Source of the DNA: Lingula anatina
Lineage: Eukaryota > Brachiopoda > Lingulata > Lingulida > Lingulidae
DNA: 64,000 bases
NCBI RefSeq assembly: GCF_001039355.2
Contig: NW_019774114.1
Location: 298,429 to 362,428 of the forward strand
Direction: 5' to 3'
Within the stretch, counting starts at the first letter, position 1; every line of letters starts with the position of its first letter. Of this stretch, positions 51,801 through 64,000 are shown one piece after another. Made by a program: the position numbers and the translations under genes. The notes under the pieces were generated by a model, which searched no databases, was not told the origin of the DNA, and saw nothing but the letters and a program-made list of their open reading frames with translations.

Positions 51801-54800
51801 AAGAGCTTATTATAAACATTTTGATTTTTCCGAATTATGAGCTGGAGAATTAGCCTTAGCATCAATTCTAGGTACAGTTCTGGATTCATGTACGCACTTT
51901 AAAGGCCGACATAGTGTTTTTTTTTTTTCAACAATTATCGCAGAATTTTTCCTGACTCACCCAACTTTAGACATTTCCTCTAACAAAGCCTTTCTGGTTG
52001 CGTCTATTTCTTGTTGTTGGTGGTCCGATCGGCGTCCTGTAACACGACCGTGTTTTCGAACCATTTTTCGCTTGGCGAATGTGGACAAGACCGCATGCGA
52101 TGCTGCTATTGTGTGCACATCCTAGAGCGCATCCCTAACACTTGCCCCGACGGCAATTGACGTGGCCACTGATTGCTTGGGTCATTAGGGCTTACTTGAT
52201 TGCCTGTCAATCATTCTGGCAGTGCTAGCGGTAACCCCTTGAAGTTACTAACAGGAGGTGAGATTGATACAAAAATAAGATTTTCTGACATCCAAATACA
52301 TGCAAACAAGCTAATTTCAACCGGCAAAAGAGTACCCATCTTCGCGATCGTCAGAACGATAACAGGTAAAGCTGTCAACAATTTTATTTGCTTATATGGA
52401 CAATTAACTTCACTGAAAGGGTTTTTGCTCGTTTTCTTTGCTTTCAATATTGACGAGATAGCGTTATCTTAACAAGCTTTAACTATCTACCTGTACACCT
52501 GAGGGAGACCAAATTCACCATGCTAATTATGAACAGTATGCTCTAAAAGTGCTTTTTAAGAAATTTTGATTGATCCTCTCTTTTCTAATTTATAGACTTT
52601 GAAAGTGAAAATTCCCTAATATTTTGATGTAATTTCACGTTTTTATAGATAAAATCAACAATAAGTGTCTGAAGAAAAATCCCTGACTCCATGCTGTAGT
52701 ACTTTGTTCAAGTGTCATAATGACATCAAAAGCAAGTTTATAGCTGTCCAGGTGCCTGAGAAAATCAGGTGTATAAAAATGGTGTTTTTGTCCCCAAAAT
52801 CCCAATATTACGTCACACGATGAAGTTAAAGCTGTGTTCCAAGCATAATTAGATATTTTGAAGATACGTTAAATGAATGTGACAGGAATAAAAAAGCCAA
52901 GACCTTTATTTTAAGAGAAAATCTCAAACCTACATTCCCTCCTTAACCCATTTCCCCTGTCATGTGTGCATGCCTACGTACTTCTTGTAGTGAAAAAAGC
53001 CACGACTGCTTGACCAGAAACAGCAGTGCACATATCTAAACCAGAATGCAACATGCATAACATGCACAACATAGTTGGCACATGTGTGTCTTTATTGGTG
53101 GAAAGATGAATGACACTGCCTGTGGGTTGAAAAAAAAAATGGTACAATTCATCATCAGCTGTTGTTATCAGTGAAAATTCCATCCAGGATTTCCTCACCA
53201 TTATTCATGCCTGCATCCAGAGCGTCACAGTCCACCCCATTCTCTAGGAGCACACTACAAATACTGCTGGTCTGGTCATTCTCTGCTGCCAGGTGTAAAG
53301 CCGTTTGCTTGCTTGGGGTCAATTCATTCACATTAGCACCAGCTAAGATCTGGAAATTAGTTTCAATTCAGGTGATTCTCAACATCCCTTTACCACACTT
53401 TACATCTTAGTCTTACATACCTAGGCCATATGAATGTAAGCATCCTCAATTAATTGCCAAAGTAACTGTAAAAATATTTTTAAAATTTTTGACCGATTTC
53501 GTAAGATATTCAGATAAACCCATCATCAATACCAAGCAGCATACTAGAACACTGTCTTGATCTTTATACAATTTTTGCCATTTTTTACAAGTGAAATTTG
53601 GATGCACATGAAGCAGATATTCTGGAAAAAGCACTCACTAGATTTCTGACTATAATTTCAGAGCTCGCCATGACAGCCAGCTGTAGAGGAGTGAACTTGT
53701 GGGAGTCCTGCACTCTGGAGTTCACATCAGCATGGACACTGATCAGGAACAGGACACTCTCTATGTCTGACTTTTGGATGGCCACATGCAGAAAGTTTCT
53801 GCCTCGGTTATCAAGCTGCAAGAAATAATAAAGGAAAAATTAACTAAGGTAGTCAAACAAGTTAAACAGGTATATTTAACTTAATCACAGCATCTGCCAG
53901 CTGCACCTGGCATCCAAATTATTCATAACAATTCCTAGCAGATAGCTTAATTGAAATCAATTTGGAATTGATCTAAAATCTCATATATTTTCTGGAAAAG
54001 TTTTTGGTATTATTTTATCTATCATTTCTGTTGAAAAATTACAATTAATTGTTTTCTTGTTTCATTTAATTGGCAAAAGAAGAGTTGCCACTTTCAAACA
54101 TTCTGAAGCATTAAGCAAAAAGATAAGAGATTTTGAGAATGCAGGCCAGAAAGAAAATAACAACAGTGTACCTGCTCCGCTGCCCTTGGTTCACGGTCTA
54201 AAATAGCCTGCGCAGCTTTGTTATTCTTGGTTGTCATGGCAGCAGCAAATGGTGTCTGCCCCTGTCTGTCCCTGGCGGCCAGGTTCAGTCCTGGGTGAGA
54301 CAACATCAGGGAGATGATCACAGTGTGCTGGTTGTTGATTGCCACATGGATTGGAGATTTTCCTTCTGCATCCTAAAAAAGCATTTAAAAATTAAAACTA
54401 AACCATAAAATGTCTTTTGGATAGAATCTGTCCAAAGTACTGAGACGAGCATGCTCAAGGTGATTTTTGGACAAGGCAGCTTTATTTGTAGAAACAAAAA
54501 CCCTTAAATATTTTCAAGTCGTTACAAGTATTTTAGTTGAAATTCAATTTGTTATCAACATGTGCATGTATCAACACGATACAAGATACTGAATAAATCC
54601 ACAGATTATCTATGTAGCTGTTAATGTAACAACACCTGACTCTCACCTGAGCATTGATGACAGCATTGTGTTCAATGAGACACTGGACCACCATTTCTTG
54701 ACCCCAGGTGGCTGCTAGGTGGAGAGGGGTCTGCCCATCTCTATAACAATAAGAGTAGAATAATACCATTAGTGGACATCAATTCACTAGTCAAACATTA

Positions 54801-57800
54801 AACATTTAACCTGAGTCCATCCACCCCCATCCTGGGTTTTAGAAGTTACTGGGAACTCAACTATATATTCAGTAAGCTCATTCTACCTTTCAAGCTTCTG
54901 ATTCTGGAAACAGCAGAGGTATGCTGATAATACACTGGTGTTTCCAGTGATCTCTAAGACTCAGGGCGTCTATTATGTACTAAACAACAAAGCTTTTGAC
55001 ATGTGTTGTAAAGGATCATTAGTGGTAATCAAGAACACAACAGCAGTAAAAAATGAAACTGAGCTGTTTATCAAATAAAGATTCCTAATAAAAACTAAAC
55101 TAAAACAAAAAATACATCTCTGGACTTGTGGAATGTTCAAAATGCAAACAAAACAAAACTTAAAAAATTATAAAAAATTATCTGATCATATCGATTTTTC
55201 ATCTTGATATCCTTTTCTGTGTAACAGAACTTAAAAATCAATGTTAACTACAGATGTTTTTACAGTTTAATGGGTAGAAAAGGTTGTCCATTACCTTGCT
55301 TCCTCTCCCCCTTCTCCATTGGGTCCTGGTCTTCTGGGACTGTTCACATCACACATGCTACAAATACAATGATAGTCACAGCATGAGCTAGTGCTGGTTT
55401 AGGATGTTCATTCCAAAGGACATCAGTATCAAAACTGCAGGCTTTAAGTATAATAAGCAGTATTAACTTTTAACAAAATTTCTAGATCAAGTCAAGTGAG
55501 ACCTGAAACAGGAAAAAAATTAGTTCAATACAAAATGCATAACAGCTCTTCATTTTCCCCACAGTTAAAAAAACTATCCCAATACCTTCTTATGAGGAAG
55601 CAAGCCACAGCTTCATTGTTCTCATCAATAGCTCTGTGCAGCAGAGTTTGTTCACATCCATCAGGACCTGGGCCCCACATGTTGGTGTCACAGCCATGGC
55701 GCACCTGGATATAGGGAGTAACAGCTCATAATATGATAATATTATAATATAATGAAAATACAAAGGGAGACTAGGACAAATAGCTGATATGTGGTGTTAA
55801 CCAAGTTACAGACTGTCCTTTGTAATATCCCCCAAAACAAATTTGTTACACCCTGCATTTGAAAAATGTGGAAAGGGAGAGAACTGCATACCCTGTATTC
55901 ATTTTTAATTTTAAAACAGATTTCTAAACTAACACTAATTTCCCTACCAAAATAGAAGCCACATCCTCCTGGCCTGTCTCCAGAGCTTGCCACAGTGGAC
56001 AGTTGCCTTCTGCATCCATTACATTCATGTCAACACCGCGAGAACACAGTGCATCTACAACCACTGGCAGGTGGCGCTTAATGGCAAGCTGTAAGGGAGA
56101 CTCGTTGTCTGCAGTTCTAAATAAAAAAATAAATAAAACAAAATAATACATATTCAAAAGTAAATAAATATAAAAATAATAACACAACTAATCTCTCTTA
56201 AAAGAGAAAACAGAACATCTTATTTACAGCAGCTGTACAAAATGAACTTAATTTCACACACAAGAAAAATTTTCAGAAAGTATAAAAATGCAAATGCATT
56301 GCATGATCCTAATATACATAAATACACACATATATTATCTGAGGCAGAATTTTCTGGCTTTTTCTTTTTAAAAACTGTAGGAAAAAATTGGTTATTATTC
56401 AAGTGCTTGATTTGCTAATTCAGCATCAAAACTAACACCTAAGCAAGATTTTTTCTGAAACCTAGATGCAAAAATACTTCACCTGGCACTGATATCTGCT
56501 TTATTCTCTAAAAGGAAAAGACAACTAGGGACATCTTGATTCATGATTGCTTGGTGCAGGAGTGTCATATTTTCTTCATCCTTTTCGTTGATGTTTGCTC
56601 CCCCATTCAGCAGCTGTACTGCTATGTCATTAAAGCCGTTCCACAGGGACAAACCTAATGCTGTGTGCCCTCTGGAATCCTTGATGTTGAAGTTTGGAAT
56701 TATAGTTGTATTATCAGTGGAACGAGTGGCTTTCTCTGGAAAATGAAATAAGACATAAGTGTAAGTCAATCTGGCATCATTAATGTTCTGCAATTCTGTG
56801 TTTTATCATGCCTGTATCATGGTGGATACTGATAAAACACAGACTGCCCTAGGGGAGTGGTCTGAGACCCCCCCTCCTTTGGTGGTTACTTTTTTTTATC
56901 TATGGTGCAAATTAAATAAGCACAGGTGACTTATTTATGACAAATTTAATATGTGATTGTGCTGTGTTGAAATGATACAAGTAAGCCTTATAAATATTAT
57001 GTTAAATCAAAATTATGCATCAGTCCAGGTCAATGTAAAATAGTAAAAATATTATACCTTTGTGCTCCAAGAGAACTCTTACTACGTTGACATGCTTGTT
57101 AAGAATAGCTAGGTGAAGTGGTGTTTGCTTGCTAACAGGCGGGGATTCCTCTTCAAATCCTAGTGTTGCCATGGTAGTGTCAAGATTGGCGGTGGTCTGA
57201 CTGTTAGGATTGGCTCCCTTGGCCAGTAACATGGCAGCCAACTCTGCCAGTCCCTTCTGTGCTGCTGTGTGAAGTGGGGCCTCACCCTGAACATATATAA
57301 AATAGCAGCTAGAGTTGTCAACTTGATTAGGCAGGATAGTCTGGTAGTTTTCAGTAAGAATCAAAATTTGAGTCAGATTGCAAATAAAGCACCCCCACAA
57401 GCCAATTACCTCATGACTTCTGAGGTACGGTGCTGTTTTACACAATCAATTTTTTACTTGCCCACCTTTCAATATAGATACATACATCATTCAGCACTTA
57501 ATGAAATGACTTCAAAAACTAGCCAATTCACAATTTTTGATCAACTGTTTATTTACTACACAAGCCCGTAGCCAGGATGGGTTTGGGGGTGGGGGGTGTT
57601 CAAAATAACTGCCCTTTTTGCTGGGAAAAAGTACATTCTGGGTAAAATTTGATCTAGGTACACAAGCTGGGGTAGTGCTAACACTTGCCAATTTAGCCAA
57701 ATGCTAAAACTGACTGAATTGGCTAAACAAAATAGGGTTATTTGACTTATTTTAGTCAAATTTAAACCATTTGTACATAAAAGTTATGAAAAAGTAGCAT

Positions 57801-60800
57801 TTTGGCTAAATGAAAATAATTGCTAGCACCACCCCAGACAAGGGTTTCATTGTAAAAGTCCACCTTTTCAGAAAAAGACCCCCCTTTTGAAATTGCTGGC
57901 TACTGGCCTGCTACACAACAATTGTGTACATAAAATGAAAGCACCACTGTAATTCTAAGTGAACGGGTCATTTATACCACCATACCTTTGCATTAATCAG
58001 GTTCAGCTTAGCACCATGGCTCACTAAAAACAAAGCTGCTGCTTCCATCCCTGCTCTGCTGGTCAAGTGTAACAGGCAGTCACCTTAAACAATCAAATGA
58101 CAATTGATAGGACCATATTATATACATGTACCCTGCAAGGAACTAAATACTACATCATAGTCAACTACTATAAAACATCATTTATACAACAAATGCTCAG
58201 GCCTGTACATCATTTGAAAGATCTCATACTGCAGTGCTATTTATGTATCTTATTATGTGTGAATTTTGTCCGTTTTTTTTTGTAGTAGTTTTTCTTGAAA
58301 TTGTGCTGCAGATGCACATGCAGAGCTTGAAGAGAGCAAGGCTACAACTTGAAGTAAACCCAGATGCCTTTCAGCATGTTTACAGTACACATTTAACACT
58401 TAACTTCAATTTTTCATTATTTCAAGAACCACCAGAACAGTCAACCTCATAATACTAGTGCTGGGTACCTGTTTCACTGTTAACAGCATCAGGTGAACTT
58501 CCAGCCTTAATGAGCCTTGCAGCAAAGCTGTTGTCATCTATACTCTGTCCAGCACTGTCCAGCAGCCCTAGCCACAACACAGTTTGACCATCCGCATTTT
58601 GCAGCTCTAGTTTCAGGTTGTTTTGAGATAAGAGAGTGCTGAACACTGCCTCATGCTTTGATGATACTGCTCTATGAAGTGGAGTACTGAAAAAAAAATG
58701 TGGATGTACTTCTGGTATACATGTACTGTATGCTTTAAAACTAGTAGATTTAAATTAACATACAAAAATTCAAACTGATCACCATTCTAGTCTTACATAT
58801 TGCATATATGAAATCTCTACTGAAAAATATCACAAAGTTTCATTTCCAAAAATGGTAAAGCTCTAAGTAACAAAGATTCAGTGTTAAAACATAAACAAAG
58901 GCTATATGCAATACAATTTAAGAATAATTTTCATTGCTCTGATTTTTTTCACTTTTCAACTTTTTCATAATAGTAGTAAGCTATGAAAAACCCTTACTTT
59001 CCAGCAGTGTCCTGAGCACTGGTGTCTGCCCCAGCCTCCAGGAGCTGTTTTGCTATCCTGGCCATGCCTGCCAGAGTGTCTGGGGATGTGACGTCTGGGT
59101 TGAAGGAGGCCACCATGTGCAGGGCTGTCTCCTTCTCTATGTGGGAGGCAGCGTTCACATTGGCACCATTTTTGATTAGGAAGCTGGCTGAGAATTCATC
59201 TCCTAAATATATAAATGTCTTCAATAAAGTTAACCTATGATGAAACTTATGAACATAAAAAATATCTTCACAGAATATCAAAATATTGCAAGTGATACTC
59301 AAAAACAGACTAAATTTACACTGTAAGACTGATCATCATCAAATAATAGAGGAAAAAAAATCCTATAAGTACAAAAATGTAAACCATAGGGCAGTATCAC
59401 ATTTATAACACATTCATAACCTGGCATCAAATTCAGAGAACAAAAATTGGTTTCTGCTTCAAGAGCATATATTCTAAAAGATCTAATCACTGAGCGAAAT
59501 ATGTACATCTCACAAAGAAACCTTATACCTCTTCTGATAGCTTTATGTAGCAAGCATCTTCCAGAGTTGTCAGTTTTATTAACATCTACTTTATGCCCTA
59601 CGAGTGTTTGGGCTATACTTTCTTGTTTAGCTTGAAGAGCAAGGTCCAAAGGCAAATCCCCTCTGTTGTCCAATTCATTCAACTTCCCTGGCAGCTATAA
59701 AATAAAATAAAACCAGCAAATCTTTTAAAGCTCTGAAGATTTATTAATTTATCAATTTTTAAGTTTTTTGTTGCTTCTTAATAGAACCATTTCATGAGAA
59801 CACGAACTTTTTTATCACATGGGTTTATATTATTCTTCCTTAATTATTAAACAGAATTAAAATCAAAAGAAGAATGATACCAATAACACTTGCATTTCTG
59901 ATAAGTGAAAAGTGTTGTTGTTAAAATAAAACTACTTACTCCTGTATTTCATAGATATTGTTGCAAAATCTGCCAACAGATTATCAACAAAATTGTTAAC
60001 CAACTGTAAAAGTTTAACCAATGTTAAAGTGACACTATTCCAAACTAGTACATAGGCATGGTTTTGTTTCTTACCAGAGAATCAAATTCAATGAGATATA
60101 GGAAGACCACATCCTCCCTCTGAGTGCGGATAGCTGTGTGCAGAGGGTACTGGGTCTTGGTTTTAAACATACTGTATAACAATGGAGCTGGCATACAGGC
60201 AAAATCTTCACTTGTGAAGTCATTCTAAAAAATGAAGCAATAAACAGTAATTTTAATGTTAAAATAGGCTTAAATAGTGAACTTTTAATATGATGAAGTA
60301 GTTGCTGATTGTGACAAGTTGAGCATAAGGAAAACAATGAATTATTTTGTCATAATATAGACAACAGACACAGTATATTCCTGTTTTGTTATTAAAATTC
60401 ATTCAGAATTCTTTACATGGAATAATATCACTGCATGGTTATCATATATAGCAACATCAATTCTAACCAAAATTAAAACTGTACGTTTTTCATGATTTAT
60501 CTTTACCCAATGGTTAGAAATCAGCTCTGAGCAATGTTTTTTCAGTAATTCAGCACCGATTTCCTCAGCCGTCTGGTAATATCTGATACAATTCTTCACA
60601 CTGACTGAGGACATGAGAGCCTGCTCACACCTGCAACCAGAGAAGATAATATAGAGTTCTTGAGAAATTCCACATAGAAAGAATTACAGACCTAACACAA
60701 ACACAAAAAACACATTTGACTTAATGAAAAATGTTAACCAAACTTTAATTTTTTTTTCAATATCATGCTAATGATATATTCTTTCAATATCATGTTAATT

Positions 60801-63023
60801 ATGAAGTCTGGTTGCATTGCAGTGAATAGTTTTGAAGCAAATAAAACAATTTTCTTGCAGTGAAGTACATTTTTCATTGTTGCTTGTGTAAAGAAGGTAA
60901 AAATCTCTTTAGGAGGAATTTAATTTTCTTGCAGTAAAATTATTTTAGCCAAATATTTACCTATTTTTCAGAGTATCAAGTTTAAAGTTGCTGGCTGCCT
61001 TCAACAATTCCAAGAGGAAAGTATCATCTGACTTGATGTCAATCTGATCTGTGTATGCCCATTTTACCAGAGCAAATGAGACCTCATGGTTTATACCTAA
61101 ACAACAGGCAAATGATTAACCTTTAACACAAAATAATGAAACATGCTGATAACAGTTAAGAAGTTTTTGGATCCTTCACAAGCCTCCTTCAGCACATAAT
61201 GAAGGTCTATTAATTCTTCTATATGATAGTTTAAAAAAAATTATTTTCTGAACAATAAGAAGTGTCCAATAGAGGAAGGTATCCAAAACAAAGATAACAG
61301 AATGCAATATACCATTAAAAGAAATATACTCTGTATTAATAAATCAAATGCATAAATAAATTCATAAATAAATAAACATATTGCTACTCTAAGTGCCCTG
61401 CTTTTTGATTAATCAGAGGACTGCATTTACATCAGTGAAAAGAAATTAAACCACATCCAGAACAAAACTGTCCCTTTTTGACTGACCAGTTAGGTCCAGT
61501 TCTGTGACTGCCCCCAGGTCTGGCACTCCCCAGTGGTCACTCCTGGCTGCAAGGACAAACCTGTGGGCATGGAGCTGCTGACCATCTAAGTGGATAGTCA
61601 GGTCACTGAAATGTTAACACAAACATAATTTATTTTCTAAAATCCAGTTTTTAATTTGTCATTTAATCTGATAATTTCTACCCATCAAAATGAAAATTTT
61701 TAATTATGAGTGTTTCAAGTAGTTGCTGATTTATTGGGTTAATTCCATATGTTGTACATACTTACTAATGCCAATATATCTGCCTTACAATAAAATTATC
61801 TACATTCCTTCACTTTGAACTCCTCTTAAATCTTATCAGAATTATCCACTAGGTCAAACTATAATTGTTACACCTGGTCTCCTGAGGTCAGTTTGTCAGA
61901 ACATGTCAGGTTCTCTGGTGTAAACTAATGAAACCTAATAGCCACATCTAATTTTTGGGTATTTTTTCAAAGAAAAAAAATAATGAAATAGTGAAACACC
62001 CTTATCTATTTATTTTACTTTTTGTGCCCACGATAAATTTCTTTACTCATTGATAAAAGTAACAATGGATAATTAACTTCAATTAAATAATAAAAATATA
62101 CCAAACCTGTATAATTCTTTGTCAAATAAGTCTGCAATGGTGGTTAGAAGCCTGGAAATGAAGCTACTGCCACTGGTTTGTCCTGATGCTGCCACTGCCA
62201 CCTGGTATTTTTTCTCAAGTTCTGCATATTTTGACTGAAGTTTGACATACTCTTCCCGTAGAAGACGCAGGTGGCTTTGAAGTTTAACAACTTCAGCTGG
62301 AATTCAGAAATAATTAAAGGTATTCCCTTCTATAGCTATTTCCTTAAAACAGATGCAACCCCTCAAATTAAGTACATGTACAGTATACATTGTACTGTAC
62401 TTGATGCTGTTGTCTTGCACTGTCCTATGGGAAGCAGAACTAAATTATTCAATAACCAATAGTATAAAAAATCAAATACAATTGTGGGGATGCATCAAGC
62501 AGTTCTTGTATGAAGGAGAAAATTGTTACATTGTAAATGTTTTTGAGGAAAATTCAATATGTTGGTAAAATCCTGGATAAGATACATGTACCTTTAAGAA
62601 GGGGATGGTAGAAATAAGTTAGAAACCAAACCCATTTAGAATAAATTTCATTGTATACTCAAAAGTTTCCCTAGGAAGTCCTGTTGGTGAACACACACTT
62701 TTCCTCCATGCACAATGCTCTCTTTGTTTTTCATCCTTTCAAAACATTGTGTCAGTCACTGTGACACTGTCCACTAAATACACATATTCTACACATAGAA
62801 TAAAACCTATAATCATGCTTTATAAGCATGCATGTATAATCCTGAATTCCAATGTTGCTTTAATTTACAAACACTGCTACATAAATGTTTTCAACATGGA
62901 GCATTTAAATTAAATTCTTTTGCAATTTTATGTGAATTTGCTTTCAAACTTGGCACACAAAATACCACCTCCTCAATCTGCCATTTAATTCATTTATTAA
63001 TTACCCCACAATACATGTATATA

Positions 63024-63060
<37 letters not shown>

Positions 63061-63559
63061 CTAACGGAAATATCTGCATAAACATGTTGAGAAATATAAT
63101 TATGCACCTTCATTTTTCCTAAACTAAAAGCATACATTAGCATCATTATCATAAAACAAATTACAAATACCCACACATACTGTACAAAAGACTCTAAAGA
63201 TGCCTAAAGTACAATGTGGCAATTATTATAATTTTATTTTATAATTACATTTTTCACAGAGCACAGGCATGCAGCGTACCGTCTGTACTAGATATACATG
63301 TTGTATAAGTTGTAACGTTACTCATACATGTACTGGTACATCTACATACACTGTACACGGTTGAACAAGGCGGCGGATTAAAAGGACGTCGGTTTTCACT
63401 TGGAGTGCAATTTGGAGAATGAAAAATTATCTTATTGTATTCTTCTGTGCGATTTACTTTTTTGCTACATTACTCTTTTCCTCTTGAGATACATTTTACC
63501 TTAATTTACTTGTTTAAAACGATCGTTCGATAAAAACGGAAGTACTCACCCTCCGCCAT
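48833..63559 (-). CDS. ANKFY1: Rabankyrin-5 (ankyrin repeat and FYVE domain-containing protein 1), complete
   Basis: Rab5 effector of early endosomes; the FYVE finger binds PI3P and the protein supports macropinocytosis and endosomal trafficking (family knowledge). 24 exons (minus), 5' ends: 63559, 62296, 61605, 61096, 60630, 60224, 59694, 59202, 58686, 58083, 57286, 56735, 56116, 55704, 55357, 54740, 54372, 53815, 53349, 50514, 50253, 49724, 49261, 48965; stop at 48835-48833. Exon lengths sum to 3459 nt, 1152 aa, near the roughly 1170 aa of vertebrate orthologues; every phase agrees. N-terminal coiled coil (LRLLREEYVKLQSKYAELEK), BTB at ~66-165 (YSDLTIHLDG, LHAHRFVLAARS), then about twenty ankyrin repeats at ~205-1065 (TPLHLAA, TALHLAA, GANVN type). 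The FYVE finger at ~1086-1150 has RKHHCRHCG and RVCQIC, with the exact family ending FDVLTLGG. Oddity: intron 19 (50515-53198) is by far the longest and contains a possible internal first exon. Confidence 0.97.
51961..52064 (-). CDS. Candidate internal first exon within ANKFY1 intron 19
   Basis: Minus-strand ATG followed by 34 codons rich in charged residues (MVRKHGRVTG..., EEMSKV) and a strong donor GG|GTGAGT at 51960, ending in phase 2. The sequence around it is richer in CpG than the rest of the intron. ANKFY1 exon 21 (50253) also begins in phase 2, so joining the two (skipping exon 20) would be in frame. That would give a protein of about 200 aa with the last ankyrin repeats and FYVE finger. 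It could equally be the first exon of an unrelated nested gene, or chance. I do not recognise the peptide. Confidence 0.3.
57564..57910. mobile_element. hAT-like MITE in ANKFY1 intron 10, carrying a nested MITE
   Basis: Flanked by the 8-bp direct repeat CTACACAA (57556-57563 and 57911-57918), the target-duplication length of hAT elements. The ends are imperfect inverted repeats: GCCCGTAGCCAG on the left, and GGCCAGTAGCCAG when the right end is read inward. Non-coding. It is interrupted by the element at 57667-57837. Confidence 0.7.
57667..57837. mobile_element. 171-bp MITE nested inside the hAT-like MITE
   Basis: Inverted-repeat ends CTGGGGT(A/G)GTGCTA(A/G)CA, with inner arms containing ATTTAGCCAAA(A)TGCT in both orientations. 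Flanked by a perfect 5-bp target duplication ACAAG (57662-57666 and 57838-57842). Non-coding, able to form a long hairpin. It entered after the outer element. Confidence 0.75.
63019..63058. repeat. (TA)n microsatellite
   Basis: About 17-20 TA units in ANKFY1 intron 1. Confidence 0.9.
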
Positions 63560-63760
63560 TTTGAGCTGTCACATGACCAGATGTGGGGGGATTTTATTGA
63601 GTGGCATTTTTTTGTGCCTTTTAAGGATTTGGATGTCGAGAATGTGTAGATTCATTGTACAGAATTAGCGGTAAATCTTTGGAGTTTATTTATTAGAGTA
63701 ATCATAAAGCCATTAATAGATATGTAAATACTTGAAATTCCACAATTTGTCGCGGGACAT
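63549..63760. promoter_or_regulatory. Compact bidirectional promoter of ANKFY1 and the right-hand gene
   Basis: Only about 200 bp separate the two divergent start codons. On the ANKFY1 strand the start codon sits in AAAATGGCGG, a YY1-type motif often found at the start of TATA-less genes. Nine bases upstream is the palindrome GTCACATGAC (63568-63577), an E-box/M-box of the form bound by MITF/TFE and USF factors. No TATA box is evident. Binding is inferred from motif only. Confidence 0.5.
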
Positions 63761-63827
63761 GGATATGGCGCTGAATTCAGAAAGTTCTCAGCCGCTTGGG
63801 TTTGAAGGGCCGGCAGATGACAATCGG
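63759..63827 (+). CDS. First coding exon of an unrecognised divergent gene (partial)
   Basis: ATG at 63759 opens 23 codons (MDMALNSESSQPLGF...ADDNR) ending at a consensus donor CGG|GTAAGT in phase 0. A second in-frame ATG is two codons later. The peptide is acidic and low in structure and I do not recognise the family. The gene continues beyond the window. Confidence 0.55.
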
Positions 63828-63982
63828 GTAAGTGGAAACAGTTAAGTTTTCATATTGCAGATAGTCATATTTTGGTAAAAGACTGCAAAGGTGGTTTTAA
63901 TTTCTCGTGGAACTCCATGGATTATTGTATAGTCACATTTTGTTGAAAAATCCAATGTCTCCCCCCGTCTCCCCCCCCCCAC

Positions 63983-64000
63983 CACACACACACACACACA
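63983..64000. repeat. (CA)n microsatellite at right edge
   Basis: CA dinucleotide run, preceded by a C-rich tract, continuing off the window in the first intron of the divergent gene. Confidence 0.85.

Noticed and set aside
52200-52472. 90-aa plus-strand frame in ANKFY1 intron 19
   Set aside because: Both strands are open, no recognisable domain or splice signal.

Overview
This is a eukaryotic, intron-rich, AT-rich animal genome segment. There are no bacterial operons, and exons of about 90-250 nt alternate with introns of 0.1-3 kb. Non-autonomous transposons are frequent, and a segment of about 9.7 kb is present twice with small-scale divergence. The combination (a full-length ANKFY1 orthologue, a glycine-transporter-type SLC6 gene, mGluR-like receptors, apparently high heterozygosity) suggests a marine invertebrate. 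I cannot name the phylum from the sequence alone.

Layout. (1) Positions 1-20897, plus strand: the 3' two thirds of a sodium/chloride-dependent neurotransmitter transporter (SLC6, closest by eye to GlyT2/GlyT1). It contains a pair of equal-length, equal-phase exons for the TM8-TM9 region that look mutually exclusive. Seven exons (TM4-TM9) occur twice, at 1-9678 and 9865-19614, in direct orientation with only synonymous differences. The first copy stops at an N at 9679. This is either a very young tandem duplication or two haplotypes placed end to end in the assembly. (2) 20898-25977: convergent 3' regions. (3) 25978-45457, minus strand: two tandem paralogous genes (A downstream, B upstream). 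Each encodes a secreted-then-anchored receptor with two consecutive mGluR-type Venus-flytrap (VFT) ligand-binding domains, a short Cys motif after each, one transmembrane helix and a 100-150 residue tail. There is no seven-helix domain. Gene A carries a 2.57 kb inverted-repeat transposon inside its main coding exon, and the element can be removed in frame as an intron. (4) 46030-48832: upstream region of gene B and 3' flank of ANKFY1. (5) 48833-63559, minus strand: complete 24-exon ANKFY1 (Rabankyrin-5: BTB, ankyrin repeats, FYVE). (6) 63560-63758: compact bidirectional promoter leading to the first exon of an unrecognised plus-strand gene.

The most novel content is the tandem double-VFT single-pass receptor pair. 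Domain 1 keeps residues that bind an alpha-amino acid in mGluRs, while domain 2 has lost several. The two tails share tyrosine and C-terminal motifs but little else, which suggests a cytoplasmic signalling platform instead of G-protein coupling. Exon boundaries were checked by reading-frame arithmetic. The gene models sum to whole codons: ANKFY1 1152 aa, gene B 1228 aa, gene A 1197 or 1208 aa.
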